The position numbers were made by a program, and so were the translations under genes. From positions 186,001 through 250,000 of the forward strand of contig NZ_RHOH01000003.1 of the NCBI RefSeq assembly GCF_003946115.1: a stretch of 64,000 nt of DNA, in the 5' to 3' direction. This DNA comes from Lacticaseibacillus daqingensis (GTDB lineage: Bacteria > Bacillota > Bacilli > Lactobacillales > Lactobacillaceae). Shown here in pieces: positions 1 to 8,474 of the stretch. Below the pieces are notes generated by a model. That model did not search any database. It was not told the origin of the DNA and saw nothing but the letters and a program-made list of their open reading frames with translations. The first letter of the stretch is position 1. Every line of letters begins with the position of its first letter.

Positions 1-23
1 TAACGGCGATCAATACTGACGCT

Positions 24-71
24 AAAGAAGCCGGCTGGCGCTCCCTATTGGGAGGGCCAGCCGGCTTCTTT
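24..71. terminator. Bidirectional intrinsic terminator
   Basis: A perfect 16-base inverted repeat (24-39 against 56-71) surrounds a 16-base loop, with A/T tracts at both ends. It lies just past the stop of the leftward EIIA-like gene. The window begins with TAA, which could be the last codon of a rightward gene lying outside, so the hairpin probably serves both genes. Confidence 0.85.
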
Positions 72-75
72 GGGT

Positions 76-450
76 CTAGGCGTTCGTCTGGTAGGTGAGC
101 GTGGTGCCCACCTCAAAGTGCGGCCGCGTGGTCGGCTTCAAGTACAGCGCGTTTTCCAGTCGATCCTCGGCGGGCGGCGCGGTAAACACCAGCGCCACGT
201 GGCCGATGCTTTGCAAACTCGGATTGGCCAGCTGGCCCACCGCGGTGATGGTGAACGGGGTGGCCCCGATCACCAGGGTGTCACCCGTAGCAAGCGTCAT
301 CGCGCGCTGCGCCTCAAGGTCTTCGAACTGCTGGATCAGGGTGACCTCGCGCAGCGCCGGGGTCGCCGAATCGTCAAACAGGATCACCAGCGGGTCGTTG
401 GGGGCCAGGGCGGCCGCCCCAATTGCGGTAATTGTCGCTTTGGTTTCCAT
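76..450 (-). CDS. PTS glucitol/sorbitol EIIA-like protein lacking the phosphorylatable histidine
   Basis: A 124-residue protein that aligns by eye along its whole length with the glucitol EIIA family (E. coli SrlB, 123 residues). It keeps the N-terminal ATITAIG strand, the ITAVG segment and the GHVALVF segment. In SrlB the phospho-accepting His43 lies in FIHCHGEL; the matching stretch here is LIQQFEDL (residues 39-46), so both histidines are replaced (Gln40 and Phe42 by my alignment). No EIIB or EIIC of the glucitol family is adjacent. The protein may therefore be regulatory or have a non-transport role; that is inference. The start is ATG with only a weak GTAGG-like ribosome site. It is divergent from the 6-phosphogluconolactonase gene. 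Confidence 0.8.
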   Translation of the reverse strand: METKATITAIGAAALAPNDPLVILFDDSATPALREVTLIQQFEDLEAQRAMTLATGDTLVIGATPFTITAVGQLANPSLQSIGHVALVFTAPPAEDRLENALYLKPTTRPHFEVGTTLTYQTNA

Positions 451-524
451 AGTGTGCCTACTTTCTAAAGGTCTGCCTCCATTCTACCACGAATTGGATT
501 TCGCCGAATCCGCTTTCGCTGGCA

Positions 525-533
525 TGGTATACT
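525..533 (+). promoter_or_regulatory. Extended -10 promoter for the 6-phosphogluconolactonase gene
   Basis: TGGTATACT forms an extended -10 box about 90 bases before the chosen ATG. I see no good -35 hexamer at 16-18 bases, which fits an extended -10 promoter. Confidence 0.55.
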
Positions 534-624
534 AGGCGTGAGCCGGCGGGCCCAGTGCTTGGCCCGCCTGGCAGCAGACCGCCAGCGGCGCAACCGTCAG
601 CGGCATTCAAGGAGGACACTTATT

Positions 625-1662
625 ATGAAACAAACCGTTTTGCTCGGCGGCTACACCCGCAAAACCGGCAAAGGCATCACCCGCGCCAGCTTTGACTCGG
701 CCACCGGCCAGCTCACCACCCCGGTTCCCTACATCGAAAGCCTCGGCTCCCCGACCTACATGGCCGTCTCCAAGGCCAACGTGGCCTACGCGGTCGACGC
801 TGGGGATGGCGTGGGCGGCGTGGCAGCCGTTGACCTCAACGGTGCCACCCCCACCGTCCTCAACACAGTGCTCGAACCGGGCTCAAGCCCCGCGCACATC
901 TCGATCGATGAGGCACGGCAGCTCGTGTTCGCCAGTAACTACCACGAAGGGCGCGTCAACGTCTACAAGATCAATGCCGACCACACGCTCACCCCAAGGG
1001 ATGTCGCGCAGCACCACGGCAGCGGCCCGCGGCCGGAACAAGACGCCAGCCACGTCCACTTCGCCGACCTGACGCCGGATGGACGCCTGGCCGTGATCGA
1101 CTTGGGCACGGATGAGGTCTACACTTACCCGCTTAGTGACACCGGCAAGCTCGGCACCCCGGTCATCCTCAAGCTGGCGCCGGGCTTTGGCCCCCGGCAC
1201 CTGGTGTTCCACCACACGCGGCCGATCGCCTACCTGCTCGGTGAGCTGTCCAGCCAGGTAGCCGTTTTGACCTACGACGCGGCCACGGGCACCTTCTTAC
1301 CTGGACAGACCCAATCGACCATTCCGGCCGACTGGACCGCCCACAACGGCGCGGCCGCGGTGCGCCTCACCCAAGACGACCGCTTCTTGTACCTGTCCAA
1401 CCGCGGGCACAACAGCCTGACCGCTTACGCCGTGAGTGAAGACGGGTTGCACCTGACCCAGATCCAGCAGCTGTCCACAGAAGGTGAGTTCCCACGCGAC
1501 TTCAACCTGGACCTGACTGAGTCCTACGTGCTGGCCGTCAATCAGAACACCGATAACGGCACGCTGTACGCTCGTGACGCGGCAACCGGGTTGCTGACCG
1601 AAACGCAAAAGGACATCGTGACCCCGGAAGCCGTCAATGTCGTCTTCTTGCCGGCTGAATAG
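625..1662 (+). CDS. pgl: 6-phosphogluconolactonase (seven-bladed beta-propeller type)
   Basis: A 345-residue cytosolic protein of the YbhE/lactonase_7 beta-propeller family, which hydrolyses 6-phosphogluconolactone to 6-phosphogluconate in the oxidative pentose phosphate route. The opening LLGGYTRKTGKGI, the SSPAHISID stretch, the GPRHLVFH motif and the YLSNRGHNSL strand near the C-terminus are typical of the family, as is the length. I chose ATG at 625, which follows AAGGAGGA at good spacing; an upstream in-frame GTG at 538 has no ribosome site. The gene is monocistronic, ending at a strong hairpin. The gluconate-kinase-like gene near 62 kb feeds the same pathway. Confidence 0.93.
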   Translation: MKQTVLLGGYTRKTGKGITRASFDSATGQLTTPVPYIESLGSPTYMAVSKANVAYAVDAGDGVGGVAAVDLNGATPTVLNTVLEPGSSPAHISIDEARQLVFASNYHEGRVNVYKINADHTLTPRDVAQHHGSGPRPEQDASHVHFADLTPDGRLAVIDLGTDEVYTYPLSDTGKLGTPVILKLAPGFGPRHLVFHHTRPIAYLLGELSSQVAVLTYDAATGTFLPGQTQSTIPADWTAHNGAAAVRLTQDDRFLYLSNRGHNSLTAYAVSEDGLHLTQIQQLSTEGEFPRDFNLDLTESYVLAVNQNTDNGTLYARDAATGLLTETQKDIVTPEAVNVVFLPAE

Positions 1663-1674
1663 CGCGCCCCTTCA

Positions 1675-1711
1675 CCCCCACCGCTCAGTTTGACGCGGTG
1701 GGGGTTTGATT
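1675..1711 (+). terminator. Intrinsic terminator after the 6-phosphogluconolactonase gene
   Basis: A perfect 10-base stem (1675-1684 against 1695-1704) is followed by a T-rich tail, 12 bases after the stop codon. Confidence 0.88.
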
Positions 1712-1793
1712 TACCGAAAACTTAACCCCGATCGCTGGCACCGCCGCGCATTCCTTGTATACTAAAAGCATTGGATATTTTGAGGAGGATTCT

Positions 1794-2615
1794 ATGCTAG
1801 ACATACTAAAGGCCATCATCATCGGGATCGTCGAAGGGCTGACCGAGTTTTTGCCCATCAGCTCGACCGGCCACATCGACCTTGTGAGCCAGCTCATTAC
1901 GATCGATCAGGGCAAGGACTTTATGGCGATGTTCGAGTACGTCATCCAGTTCGGGGCCATTCTCGCCGTCATCTTACTTTACTTCAACAAGCTCAACCCG
2001 CTGGACTGGCGCAAGTCCAAAGCGGAGCGCGACTCGATCTGGGTGCTGTGGTTCAAGGTGCTGGTAGCGATCATCCCCTCGGTCGTCATCGGCCTGCCGC
2101 TGAACGACTGGATGGACGCGCACCTGCACACCCCAGTGGTGGTCGCGACCACCCTGATCCTTTACGGGGTCCTGTTCATCATCATCGAGAATCACTTCGC
2201 CGGCAAAAAGCCGAAGATCGCCAGCCTGGCCGACCTGACCTTCTCCACCGCCTTTCTGATCGGCCTGTGCCAAGCCCTGTCGATCGTGCCAGGGACCAGC
2301 CGCTCCGGGGCCACGATCCTCGGCGCGATCCTGTTCGGGGCCAGCCGCTTTGTCGCCACCGAGTTCTCGTTTTTCCTGGCGATCCCCACGATGTTCGGGG
2401 TCTCACTGCTCAAGGTCGGCAAGTTCCTGCTCAACGGCAACAGCTTCACCGGCCTGCAGTGGGAGATCCTGCTGACTGGGACCGTGGTGTCCTTCATCGT
2501 CGCCTGGATCGCCATCAAGTGGCTGCTGAAGTTCGTTCAGACCCACGACTTCAAGCCGTTCGGATGGTACCGTATCGCGCTGGGCCTTGTCGTTTTGGCC
2601 GTCTTATTCTTCTAG
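1794..2615 (+). CDS. uppP: Undecaprenyl-diphosphatase UppP (BacA family)
   Basis: A 273-residue polytopic membrane enzyme that dephosphorylates undecaprenyl pyrophosphate to recycle the lipid carrier for peptidoglycan and wall polymers; overexpression gives bacitracin tolerance in other species. Both family signatures are present: [14 protein letters not shown] at residues 14-27 and PGTSRSG at 166-172. Hydrophobic segments consistent with about eight membrane spans follow. The ATG at 1794 is preceded by GAGGAGG; a longer frame from 1755 has no ribosome site. TATACT at 1758-1763 is a plausible -10 box. The cutC start lies 9 bases past the stop, with its ribosome site touching the uppP stop, so the two are probably co-transcribed. 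Confidence 0.96.
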   Translation: MLDILKAIIIGIVEGLTEFLPISSTGHIDLVSQLITIDQGKDFMAMFEYVIQFGAILAVILLYFNKLNPLDWRKSKAERDSIWVLWFKVLVAIIPSVVIGLPLNDWMDAHLHTPVVVATTLILYGVLFIIIENHFAGKKPKIASLADLTFSTAFLIGLCQALSIVPGTSRSGATILGAILFGASRFVATEFSFFLAIPTMFGVSLLKVGKFLLNGNSFTGLQWEILLTGTVVSFIVAWIAIKWLLKFVQTHDFKPFGWYRIALGLVVLAVLFF

Positions 2616-2624
2616 GAGGAAGCC

Positions 2625-3260
2625 ATGATTAAAGAAGTTTGTGTCGAAAATTTCACCAATGTGCCCGCCGCCATCGCCGCTGGCGCCAAGCGCATCGAAC
2701 TCAACGATAACCTGACCGCAGGCGGTACCACCGTCTCCCGCGGGGTGCTGGCCGAAACCACCCAGTACGCCCACGAACACGACACCAGCGTGGTCGCGAT
2801 GATCCGCCCGCGCGGCGGCAACTTCGTCTACACTGACACCGAGTTGAAGATCATGGAAGCCGATTTGTTTGAGGCCCAGGCCCTCGGGGTGGACGCCGTC
2901 ACCTTTGGCGCGCTGACCGACGCCAACTGGCTGGACACCGAAGCCATGGAAAACCTGATCGCGGCTGCGGGGGGGATGACCGTCGTCATGCACATGGCCT
3001 TCGACGAAATTCCCGCGGCCCGCCAAGGCGAAGCCATCGACTGGCTGGCCGCGCACGGCGTGGAACGGATCCTCACCCACGGCGGGCCGCTAAGTGCGCC
3101 CATCACCGCCATGGTGCCGCACCTCAAGGAACTGACCCAACTCGCCGCGGGCAAGCTGACCATTCTGCCCGGTGGCGGCATCACCGCCGAGAACGTCGAC
3201 GCGCTGGCCGAAGACTTGGGCCTTCAGGAGTTCCACGGCACGAAGGTGCTCGCTTACTAA
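2625..3260 (+). CDS. cutC: CutC family protein
   Basis: A 211-residue TIM-barrel protein of the CutC family, historically linked to copper homeostasis although its biochemical role is unsettled. Recognisable family segments are EVCVENF at the N-terminus, GAKRIELNDNL, the MIRPRGGNFVY strand, HMAFDE near the middle, and RILTHGG followed by LPGGGI. The length is slightly short but normal for Firmicute CutC. ATG at 2625 follows AGGAGG placed across the uppP stop. A bidirectional terminator follows. Confidence 0.9.
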   Translation: MIKEVCVENFTNVPAAIAAGAKRIELNDNLTAGGTTVSRGVLAETTQYAHEHDTSVVAMIRPRGGNFVYTDTELKIMEADLFEAQALGVDAVTFGALTDANWLDTEAMENLIAAAGGMTVVMHMAFDEIPAARQGEAIDWLAAHGVERILTHGGPLSAPITAMVPHLKELTQLAAGKLTILPGGGITAENVDALAEDLGLQEFHGTKVLAY

Positions 3261-3282
3261 CGTGGCCATTGCACCACGAAAT

Positions 3283-3331
3283 AATGCCCCTCACACGGCT
3301 GGCGCTTTGCCAACGTGTGAGGGGCATTGTT
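3283..3331. terminator. Bidirectional terminator between cutC and a degV gene
   Basis: A perfect 15-base inverted repeat (3283-3297 against 3314-3328), with T or A tracts on each side, lies between two convergent genes. Confidence 0.88.
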
Positions 3332-4200
3332 TAGCTGCGGGCCGCCATCGTCATGCCAAACACCGCAACACAGCCATAGCCGGTGTGGGTGGCGATCGTC
3401 AGGCTGACCGGGCGCAGGATCAGCGTAGCGTCTGGCACCGCGGCTTGGATCTGGGCGGCCACCGCGTCTGCGGCGGGCCAGTCCCCGGCACTGGCCACGA
3501 TCAGCGGCTGGGTCGGATCGTCCGCCAAGGCGGCAATGCCCTTGGCGGCGAGCGTGCTCAGGGCCTTTTTGCGCGAGCGCACCTTGCCGGCCAACTGGAT
3601 CTGCCCACTGGCGTCAAGGCTCAACAACGGCTTGATGTTGAGCATCGTGCCCAGCGCCGCAATCGCGCGTGGCAGGCGCCCCCCGCGGGCCAGGTGGTCG
3701 AGGTCGTCCACGGTCACCCAGTGATTCATCTGGCGCTTGTGGGCTTCCAGCCAGTTCACGACCGCTTCAAGCGAGGCGCCGGCTGCTTGCTGGCGCGCGG
3801 CGTTGAGCACCAACAAGCCTTCCCCGCCGCTGGCCGCCAGTGAATCGACGATCGCGATCTGGGCATCGGGATACTCCTCTTTGAGCAACTCGCGCGCCTG
3901 TTGCGCGCTGGCCAGCGACCCGCTCAGCGCGCCGCAAAACCCGATGTACAAAATCGGGGTGCCTGCCGCCACAAACGGGCGAAAGAACGCCTCATACTCC
4001 CCCACGTTGATCTGGGTGGTCGAAACATCCGCGGCAGCGTGCAGCTGGGCGTAAACGTCATCGGTGCTTTGGCGGTCACCTAGGCGGTCCGTGTGCAGGG
4101 TGCCGTTAACGGTGTAGTGAAACGGTACCGTCTGGATCTGATGGTCGTCGAGTAATTGCTGCGGCAAGTCACAGCCGGAATCTGTCAGGATTTGATACAT
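3331..4200 (-). CDS. DegV family fatty-acid-binding protein (copy 1)
   Basis: A 289-residue DegV/EDD-fold protein. Members bind a fatty acid between two alpha/beta domains, and some (FakB) present it to the FakA kinase for phosphorylation. Typical features are the N-terminal ILTDSGCDLP, the central FCGALSGSLASA segment and the C-terminal HTGYGCVAVF. I chose the ATG at 4200, which has GAGGAGG upstream; the frame is open for 41 more codons but without a ribosome site. The neighbour at 4339-5217 is a paralogue in the same orientation, separated by a terminator, so the two are probably separate units. I cannot tell from sequence whether this is a FakB. Confidence 0.9.
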   Translation of the reverse strand: MYQILTDSGCDLPQQLLDDHQIQTVPFHYTVNGTLHTDRLGDRQSTDDVYAQLHAAADVSTTQINVGEYEAFFRPFVAAGTPILYIGFCGALSGSLASAQQARELLKEEYPDAQIAIVDSLAASGGEGLLVLNAARQQAAGASLEAVVNWLEAHKRQMNHWVTVDDLDHLARGGRLPRAIAALGTMLNIKPLLSLDASGQIQLAGKVRSRKKALSTLAAKGIAALADDPTQPLIVASAGDWPAADAVAAQIQAAVPDATLILRPVSLTIATHTGYGCVAVFGMTMAARS

Positions 4201-4307
4201 GAGGTCCTCCTCTGCGCAACAAAGCGCGATGGAATCGCCAAAAATTGGCGTGCCCTCAGCATACCAGAAAACATTGTATATGGCATTACTATTTTTGCGC
4301 GCCAAAT

Positions 4308-4331
4308 AAAAACGCCCACACATGGGCGTTT
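4308..4331 (-). terminator. Terminator of the second degV gene
   Basis: A 9-base stem carrying AAACGCCCA and its complement, followed on the minus strand by TTTTTAT, begins 8 bases after the stop at 4339. Confidence 0.8.
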
Positions 4332-4338
4332 CGTCTGG

Positions 4339-5217
4339 TTACTGGCGCTCCGCCGCCCCCATGACAAACGCCGCCACGCACCCAAAGCCGGTGTGACTGG
4401 CGATCGTCAGGCCGATCGGGCCGATCTGAATGTTGGCGTCCGGCGCCTTGGCCAGCACGAGGTCGCGCACTGTTTCGGCCGCCGGCCAGTCGCCACTGGT
4501 GGCGATCAGCAGCGGCTGAGTCGGGTCGCTGGTCAGCGCTTCAAGCAGTTTCTCAGCCAACGCCGAAAGCGCCTTTTTGCGCGCGCGCACCTTGCCGACC
4601 ATGCGTAGCTTGCCGGCCGGATCGACGTCCAACAGCGGCTTGATGTTCAAAAGCGTCCCAAGCGTTGCCGCCGTGCGCGACACGCGCCCGCCGTGGTACA
4701 GGTAGTCCAGGCTATCCACAGTGAACCATTGTTGCAGGCGCAGCTTGTTGGCGTTCAGCCAGGCCACCAACTCGGCGAGCGGCGTGCCGGCATCGCGCAG
4801 GCGGATCGCCTCAAGCACCAGGCGGCCTTCACCGGCACTGGCGGCCAGTGTGTCGATCACCTCGATCACAGCAGCCGGATGGTCCTCCAGCAGGATCGCC
4901 TTAGCCTGCGTTGCGCTGGACAGCGAGCCGCTGAGGCCACCGGAGAAGCCGACGTAGACGATCGGCGTGCCTGCTTCAACGTACGGCTTGAAGAAGTTGA
5001 CGTACTCCCCGATGTTGATCTGCGCAGTGTTGGGCATCACACCCTGCTTGATCTGCGCGTAAAATTGCTCAATGTCGTAGCTAGCACCCATGTCATCCGT
5101 CAGCTGCTGGCCCTCGACCTCGAAGTGGAAGGAGACGATGCCCACATCCTTCTCCTTCAGTGTCGCCAGCGGTAAGTCACAGGCAGAATCCGTCAGTAAT
5201 TGGTACATCGTTCCCAC
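4339..5217 (-). CDS. DegV family fatty-acid-binding protein (copy 2)
   Basis: A 292-residue DegV-fold protein, clearly paralogous to the neighbour at 3331. Shared landmarks are LTDSACDLP, the GFSGGLSGSLSSA loop, LNIKPLL, the GKVRARKKAL segment and HTGFGCVAAF at the end. The start is set at GTG 5217 because GAGGAG lies 6 bases before it; the in-frame ATG three codons later would put the ribosome site 15 bases away. It lies 16 bases downstream of rluD on the same strand, so it may be the last gene of the relQ-nadK-rluD transcript. The ligand is presumed to be a fatty acid by family. Confidence 0.9.
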   Translation of the reverse strand: MGTMYQLLTDSACDLPLATLKEKDVGIVSFHFEVEGQQLTDDMGASYDIEQFYAQIKQGVMPNTAQINIGEYVNFFKPYVEAGTPIVYVGFSGGLSGSLSSATQAKAILLEDHPAAVIEVIDTLAASAGEGRLVLEAIRLRDAGTPLAELVAWLNANKLRLQQWFTVDSLDYLYHGGRVSRTAATLGTLLNIKPLLDVDPAGKLRMVGKVRARKKALSALAEKLLEALTSDPTQPLLIATSGDWPAAETVRDLVLAKAPDANIQIGPIGLTIASHTGFGCVAAFVMGAAERQ

Positions 5218-5233
5218 TTCTTTCTCCTCAAAA

Positions 5234-6133
5234 TTAGTCGGCGCACACGCCGACCGCGTGGCCTAAGGATACCATATCGGCCGGTAGCGGTGCCGTCAGA
5301 TGCAGCGTCTGGTGCAACAGCGGGTGCCAAAATTGCAAGTCCGCGCAGTGCAACGCTTGCCGCTTGATCCCTGTGAGCGGCCCACCGTACAGGTCATCCC
5401 CAAACAACGGGTGCCCCACGGCGGCAAAGTGCACGCGGATCTGGTGCGTCCGCCCAGTATGCAGCGTGACCCGGACCAGCGCCGCCTGCGAAGACTGCGC
5501 CACCAGCTGGTACTCCGTCACCGACACCTTACCTTGCGGCGTCACGCCGCGCTTCATATAAAATTCGGCGGTGCGCCCGATGCGTAAGCAGAGCCAGCCG
5601 TGCGGTGGTAGCGGTGCCGGGTTCGTGCACAGCGCCAGGTACTGCTTTTGCAGATCATCGGAGTGCAGCTGGCGGTCCAGCAAGCTGTGCACGAAGCCGT
5701 GCTTGGCAAACAGCATCAGCCCGCTGGTGTCGCGGTCCAGCCGAGTCACCACATGGATCGCGGTGCTTTCCGCATGGGTGTCTGCCAGGTAGGCCTTCAC
5801 GATATTCGCCATGCTGTCATTGCCCTTGGCCGCATCCGGGATCGAGGCGACACCCGCCGGCTTATTCACCACCAGCAGGTAATCGTCCTCGTACACCACG
5901 GTCAGCGGTGCGCGGTACGGCACCACCGTATCCACTGGCACTTCCGGCGCCATTTGGAGCAGTACCGCATCCCCATCCTGAAGCTGAAAGGCCGTGTTGC
6001 GCTGACGGCGATTGACGAACACCGCGCCGCCGTGGAACTTGACGCGCTTGAGCTGCGCCCGCGACACGCCTTGGCGCTGCAAGAAGTTTTGCAACTTCAG
6101 CGGCGTGCCGTGGTACGTCCACTCGAACCTCAT
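5234..6133 (-). CDS. RluA/RluD family RNA pseudouridine synthase
   Basis: A 299-residue pseudouridine synthase with an S4-like N-terminus (residues about 1-70) and the catalytic domain after it. The signature RLDRDTSG is at residues 131-138, giving Asp133 as the catalytic nucleophile, and the GRTHQIRVH motif follows. It is expected to isomerise uridines in rRNA or tRNA; the exact site cannot be read from sequence. Its ATG overlaps the last four bases of nadK (ATGA), indicating translational coupling. The order relQ-nadK-rluD is the conserved Bacillus yjbMNO arrangement. Confidence 0.93.
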   Translation of the reverse strand: MRFEWTYHGTPLKLQNFLQRQGVSRAQLKRVKFHGGAVFVNRRQRNTAFQLQDGDAVLLQMAPEVPVDTVVPYRAPLTVVYEDDYLLVVNKPAGVASIPDAAKGNDSMANIVKAYLADTHAESTAIHVVTRLDRDTSGLMLFAKHGFVHSLLDRQLHSDDLQKQYLALCTNPAPLPPHGWLCLRIGRTAEFYMKRGVTPQGKVSVTEYQLVAQSSQAALVRVTLHTGRTHQIRVHFAAVGHPLFGDDLYGGPLTGIKRQALHCADLQFWHPLLHQTLHLTAPLPADMVSLGHAVGVCAD

Positions 6134-6930
6134 TCCTGCTTGGCCCCGATGAACGCGTCCTCGACCCGGTCCCAGAAGTGCATGTGGCGGTAGCGGGCAA
6201 AATGGATCCGCTCATCCGCGATGCGGAAGCGGATCGCCGTGACCAGCTGCGGCGTGATGGTGAACTGGTCGATGGTCATGATGTAATCCTGAAATGGTTC
6301 TGGGCGTAGGATCACCCATTCGTCCGGTGCCATGATCATCGGCGCCGCTAGCGTGCGGAACACGCGATTGTTGATGGAGGCGATCTCGGTCACCTGCATC
6401 GCGTCCAGCCGCGGGTGGATCACCGCCCCACCGTTACTCTTGGAGTACGCTGTCGAACCGGTCGGCGTCGCCACACACAGCCCATCCCCACGAAAGCTCT
6501 CAAAGAAGTTTTCCTTAATGTAGACATCCGTGCGCATTGTGCCACTGGTGCGCTTGAGCGTCGCCTCATTGAGCGCCAGGTAGTGCGACGTCGTGCCGTC
6601 CTCGTAGTCCGCCAGAATGTCCAACAGCGGGTAGGACACGCTTTCGCCCGAGTCATTGCGCAACGCCTCGACCAGCCCGTCAATTTCGTAATCGCGCCAG
6701 TCGGTGTAAAACCCGAGGTGGCCCGTGTGCACCCCAATGAACCGCACGTGGCTCAGCTGGGCCGCGTAACGGTGAAAGGCCGACAGCAGGGTGCCATCCC
6801 CACCGATGGTGATCACCACGTCCGGGTGCACCTCATCGAGGGGGAACTGGGCCGCTGCGAGGGCCTGCCTTAATTTTTGCTCCGCGGCGCGAGACTTAGC
6901 GCCGTTATTAGCTACGATCGCGATTCGCAT
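6130..6930 (-). CDS. nadK: NAD kinase
   Basis: A 266-residue ATP-dependent NAD kinase that makes NADP. The GGDGT motif is at residues 43-47, and the downstream ALNEATLKR and TPTGSTAYSKSNGG segments are characteristic. I chose the ATG at 6930, because an AGAGGA site lies 8 bases upstream of it; the in-frame ATG at 6939 would sit directly on the ribosome site. The start lies inside the 3' end of relQ (overlap 23 bases) and the end overlaps rluD by 4 bases. Confidence 0.96.
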   Translation of the reverse strand: MRIAIVANNGAKSRAAEQKLRQALAAAQFPLDEVHPDVVITIGGDGTLLSAFHRYAAQLSHVRFIGVHTGHLGFYTDWRDYEIDGLVEALRNDSGESVSYPLLDILADYEDGTTSHYLALNEATLKRTSGTMRTDVYIKENFFESFRGDGLCVATPTGSTAYSKSNGGAVIHPRLDAMQVTEIASINNRVFRTLAAPMIMAPDEWVILRPEPFQDYIMTIDQFTITPQLVTAIRFRIADERIHFARYRHMHFWDRVEDAFIGAKQE

Positions 6931-7594
6931 GTTCGTCATCCTCTGGGTCCGGGGTGTTCAACGCCGGCACGTTTTGCCCTTTTCCATAAGAGAAAAGTTG
7001 TTGTGCCTCTTGAATTTCCTCGCGGATCTCTGACATCTCCTCGTCCAGCATGAAGGACGCCTCAGCAGCTCGCTTCAGGCGCTCCTTCAACTCGGCGGGG
7101 AACTCCCCCTGGTACTTGTAGTTCAGACTGTGTTCGATCGTGGCCCAGAAGTTCATCGACATTGTGCGCACCTGGATCTCGGCCAGGATCCGCTTCTCGC
7201 CATCCACCATCTGCACGGGGTACTCGATCACCATGTGGTAACTCCGGTAACCGCTGGGCTTCACATTCGTCACGTAGTCGCGTTCTTCCACGACCTTCAT
7301 ATCCTTGCGCTGGTGCACCAGGCGCACCACCTCGTAGATATCCTCAACGAACTGGCACTGGACCCGCAGTCCGGCAATGTCTTGCATGTCTTGCTCCAGT
7401 AGACTGTCGGTGATATAGCGCCGCGCCTGCTTCTCGACGATGGAATCCAGCGGTTTGACCCGGCCGGTCACGATCTCGATCGGTGAGTGCGTGCTGGCCT
7501 GCAGGAACTGCATCCGCATCCCACGGAATTTGATTTTCAGCTCCTTCACAGCCTGCTGATACGGCATCAAAAAAGTGTCCCAGTCTCGTTGCAT
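6908..7594 (-). CDS. relQ: Small alarmone synthetase RelQ (GTP pyrophosphokinase)
   Basis: A 228-residue single-domain (p)ppGpp synthetase lacking hydrolase and ACT/TGS domains. The synthetase core is visible: KPLDSIVEKQARRY, DIAGLRVQC, KPSGYRSYHM and EIQVRTMSMNFWATIEH, the last carrying the catalytic Glu and substrate-binding residues. The C-terminal helix (residues about 175-205) is the tetramerising element of RelQ/YjbM proteins. The ATG has GGGAGG upstream. It leads a relQ-nadK-rluD operon, placing alarmone synthesis beside NADP supply. On the minus strand, TGGTAAACT near 7653-7661 is a candidate extended -10. Confidence 0.95.
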   Translation of the reverse strand: MQRDWDTFLMPYQQAVKELKIKFRGMRMQFLQASTHSPIEIVTGRVKPLDSIVEKQARRYITDSLLEQDMQDIAGLRVQCQFVEDIYEVVRLVHQRKDMKVVEERDYVTNVKPSGYRSYHMVIEYPVQMVDGEKRILAEIQVRTMSMNFWATIEHSLNYKYQGEFPAELKERLKRAAEASFMLDEEMSEIREEIQEAQQLFSYGKGQNVPALNTPDPEDDEHANRDRS

Positions 7595-7742
7595 GCGATG
7601 GCCTCCCTTGACGTCGCATCAACTGGCGGCGCCGTCTCATAATCCGTTACTAGTTTACCATATAATCACCTCATTCATGGCATCCACCTCAGCGAAGGGG
7701 GCTGCGCTAAGATGGCAAAGCGATTAAAACGAGTGAACTGGC

Positions 7743-7771
7743 TTGACCAAAATGGCCCTTTTAGGCATAAC
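7743..7771 (+). promoter_or_regulatory. Promoter for the CYTH gene
   Basis: TTGACC and CATAAC are separated by 17 bases, 37 bases ahead of the CYTH start codon. The motif is seen directly; its activity is inferred. Confidence 0.55.
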
Positions 7772-7807
7772 TATAGGTGGGTACCAATTTTATTGGGAGG
7801 TGCGTAG

Positions 7808-8383
7808 ATGAAGCAACAAGAGTCGGAATACAAAGTGCTCCTGACGCCTGCGCAGGCGCACGCCATCGCGGCTGCCTACGCCTTTGCCACCCCGTTTCAC
7901 CAGACCAACACCTACTATGACACAGCGACCGGCGCGCTGCACCAGCTGGGCCTTGGGTTGCGCATCCGCCAGTTTGCAACACATGCCGAGCAGACCCTGA
8001 AGGTGCCCACAAGCGGCCCGCGAACGCTGACCGAGCTGACAGACCCGCTGACCGTCACCCAGGCCGCCACCCTCATTGCTCAGCGCACGCTGGCCCACCC
8101 AGGCGTTGTGGCGACCGCGCTAGCTGAGCGCGCGATCCCGCTCGCAAGCGTGCACCCGTTCGCGCACGCCACCACCACGCGCCAGCTCGCACCTCAAGCA
8201 GAAGGATTGCTTACGCTCGACGCGACGTGCTACGCTAACGGAACGCATGACTTTGAACTAGAATTTGAATTTTCTGACCCTGCGCAAGCAGCCCCGTTCT
8301 TCTCGGCGCTGTTGACGCGCTTCGCCATCACACCGGCGCCCCCGGAGAATAAGGTCACCCGAGCAGTACATAACGTGAATTAA
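7808..8383 (+). CDS. CYTH domain protein (YjbK-like triphosphate-binding enzyme)
   Basis: A 191-residue CYTH-domain protein. The defining ExExK motif is Glu5, Glu7 and Lys9 (in ESEYK). TYYDT, LRIRQF and FELEFEF are further tunnel-fold strands rich in alternating charged residues. CYTH proteins bind triphosphates, and many single-domain bacterial forms hydrolyse inorganic tripolyphosphate. The ATG at 7808 follows GGGAGG. In Bacillus the homologue (yjbK) lies near relQ and yjbH as here, so the neighbourhood is conserved. Confidence 0.9.
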   Translation: MKQQESEYKVLLTPAQAHAIAAAYAFATPFHQTNTYYDTATGALHQLGLGLRIRQFATHAEQTLKVPTSGPRTLTELTDPLTVTQAATLIAQRTLAHPGVVATALAERAIPLASVHPFAHATTTRQLAPQAEGLLTLDATCYANGTHDFELEFEFSDPAQAAPFFSALLTRFAITPAPPENKVTRAVHNVN

Positions 8384-8474
8384 TCACAAGCGTTTTGATT
8401 GCCGCTTTGTAAAATTCTGGTAAAGTTAAGGTATCGAAAACGTATAACGCTTAACCGCGCTTAGGAGGAGCCCC

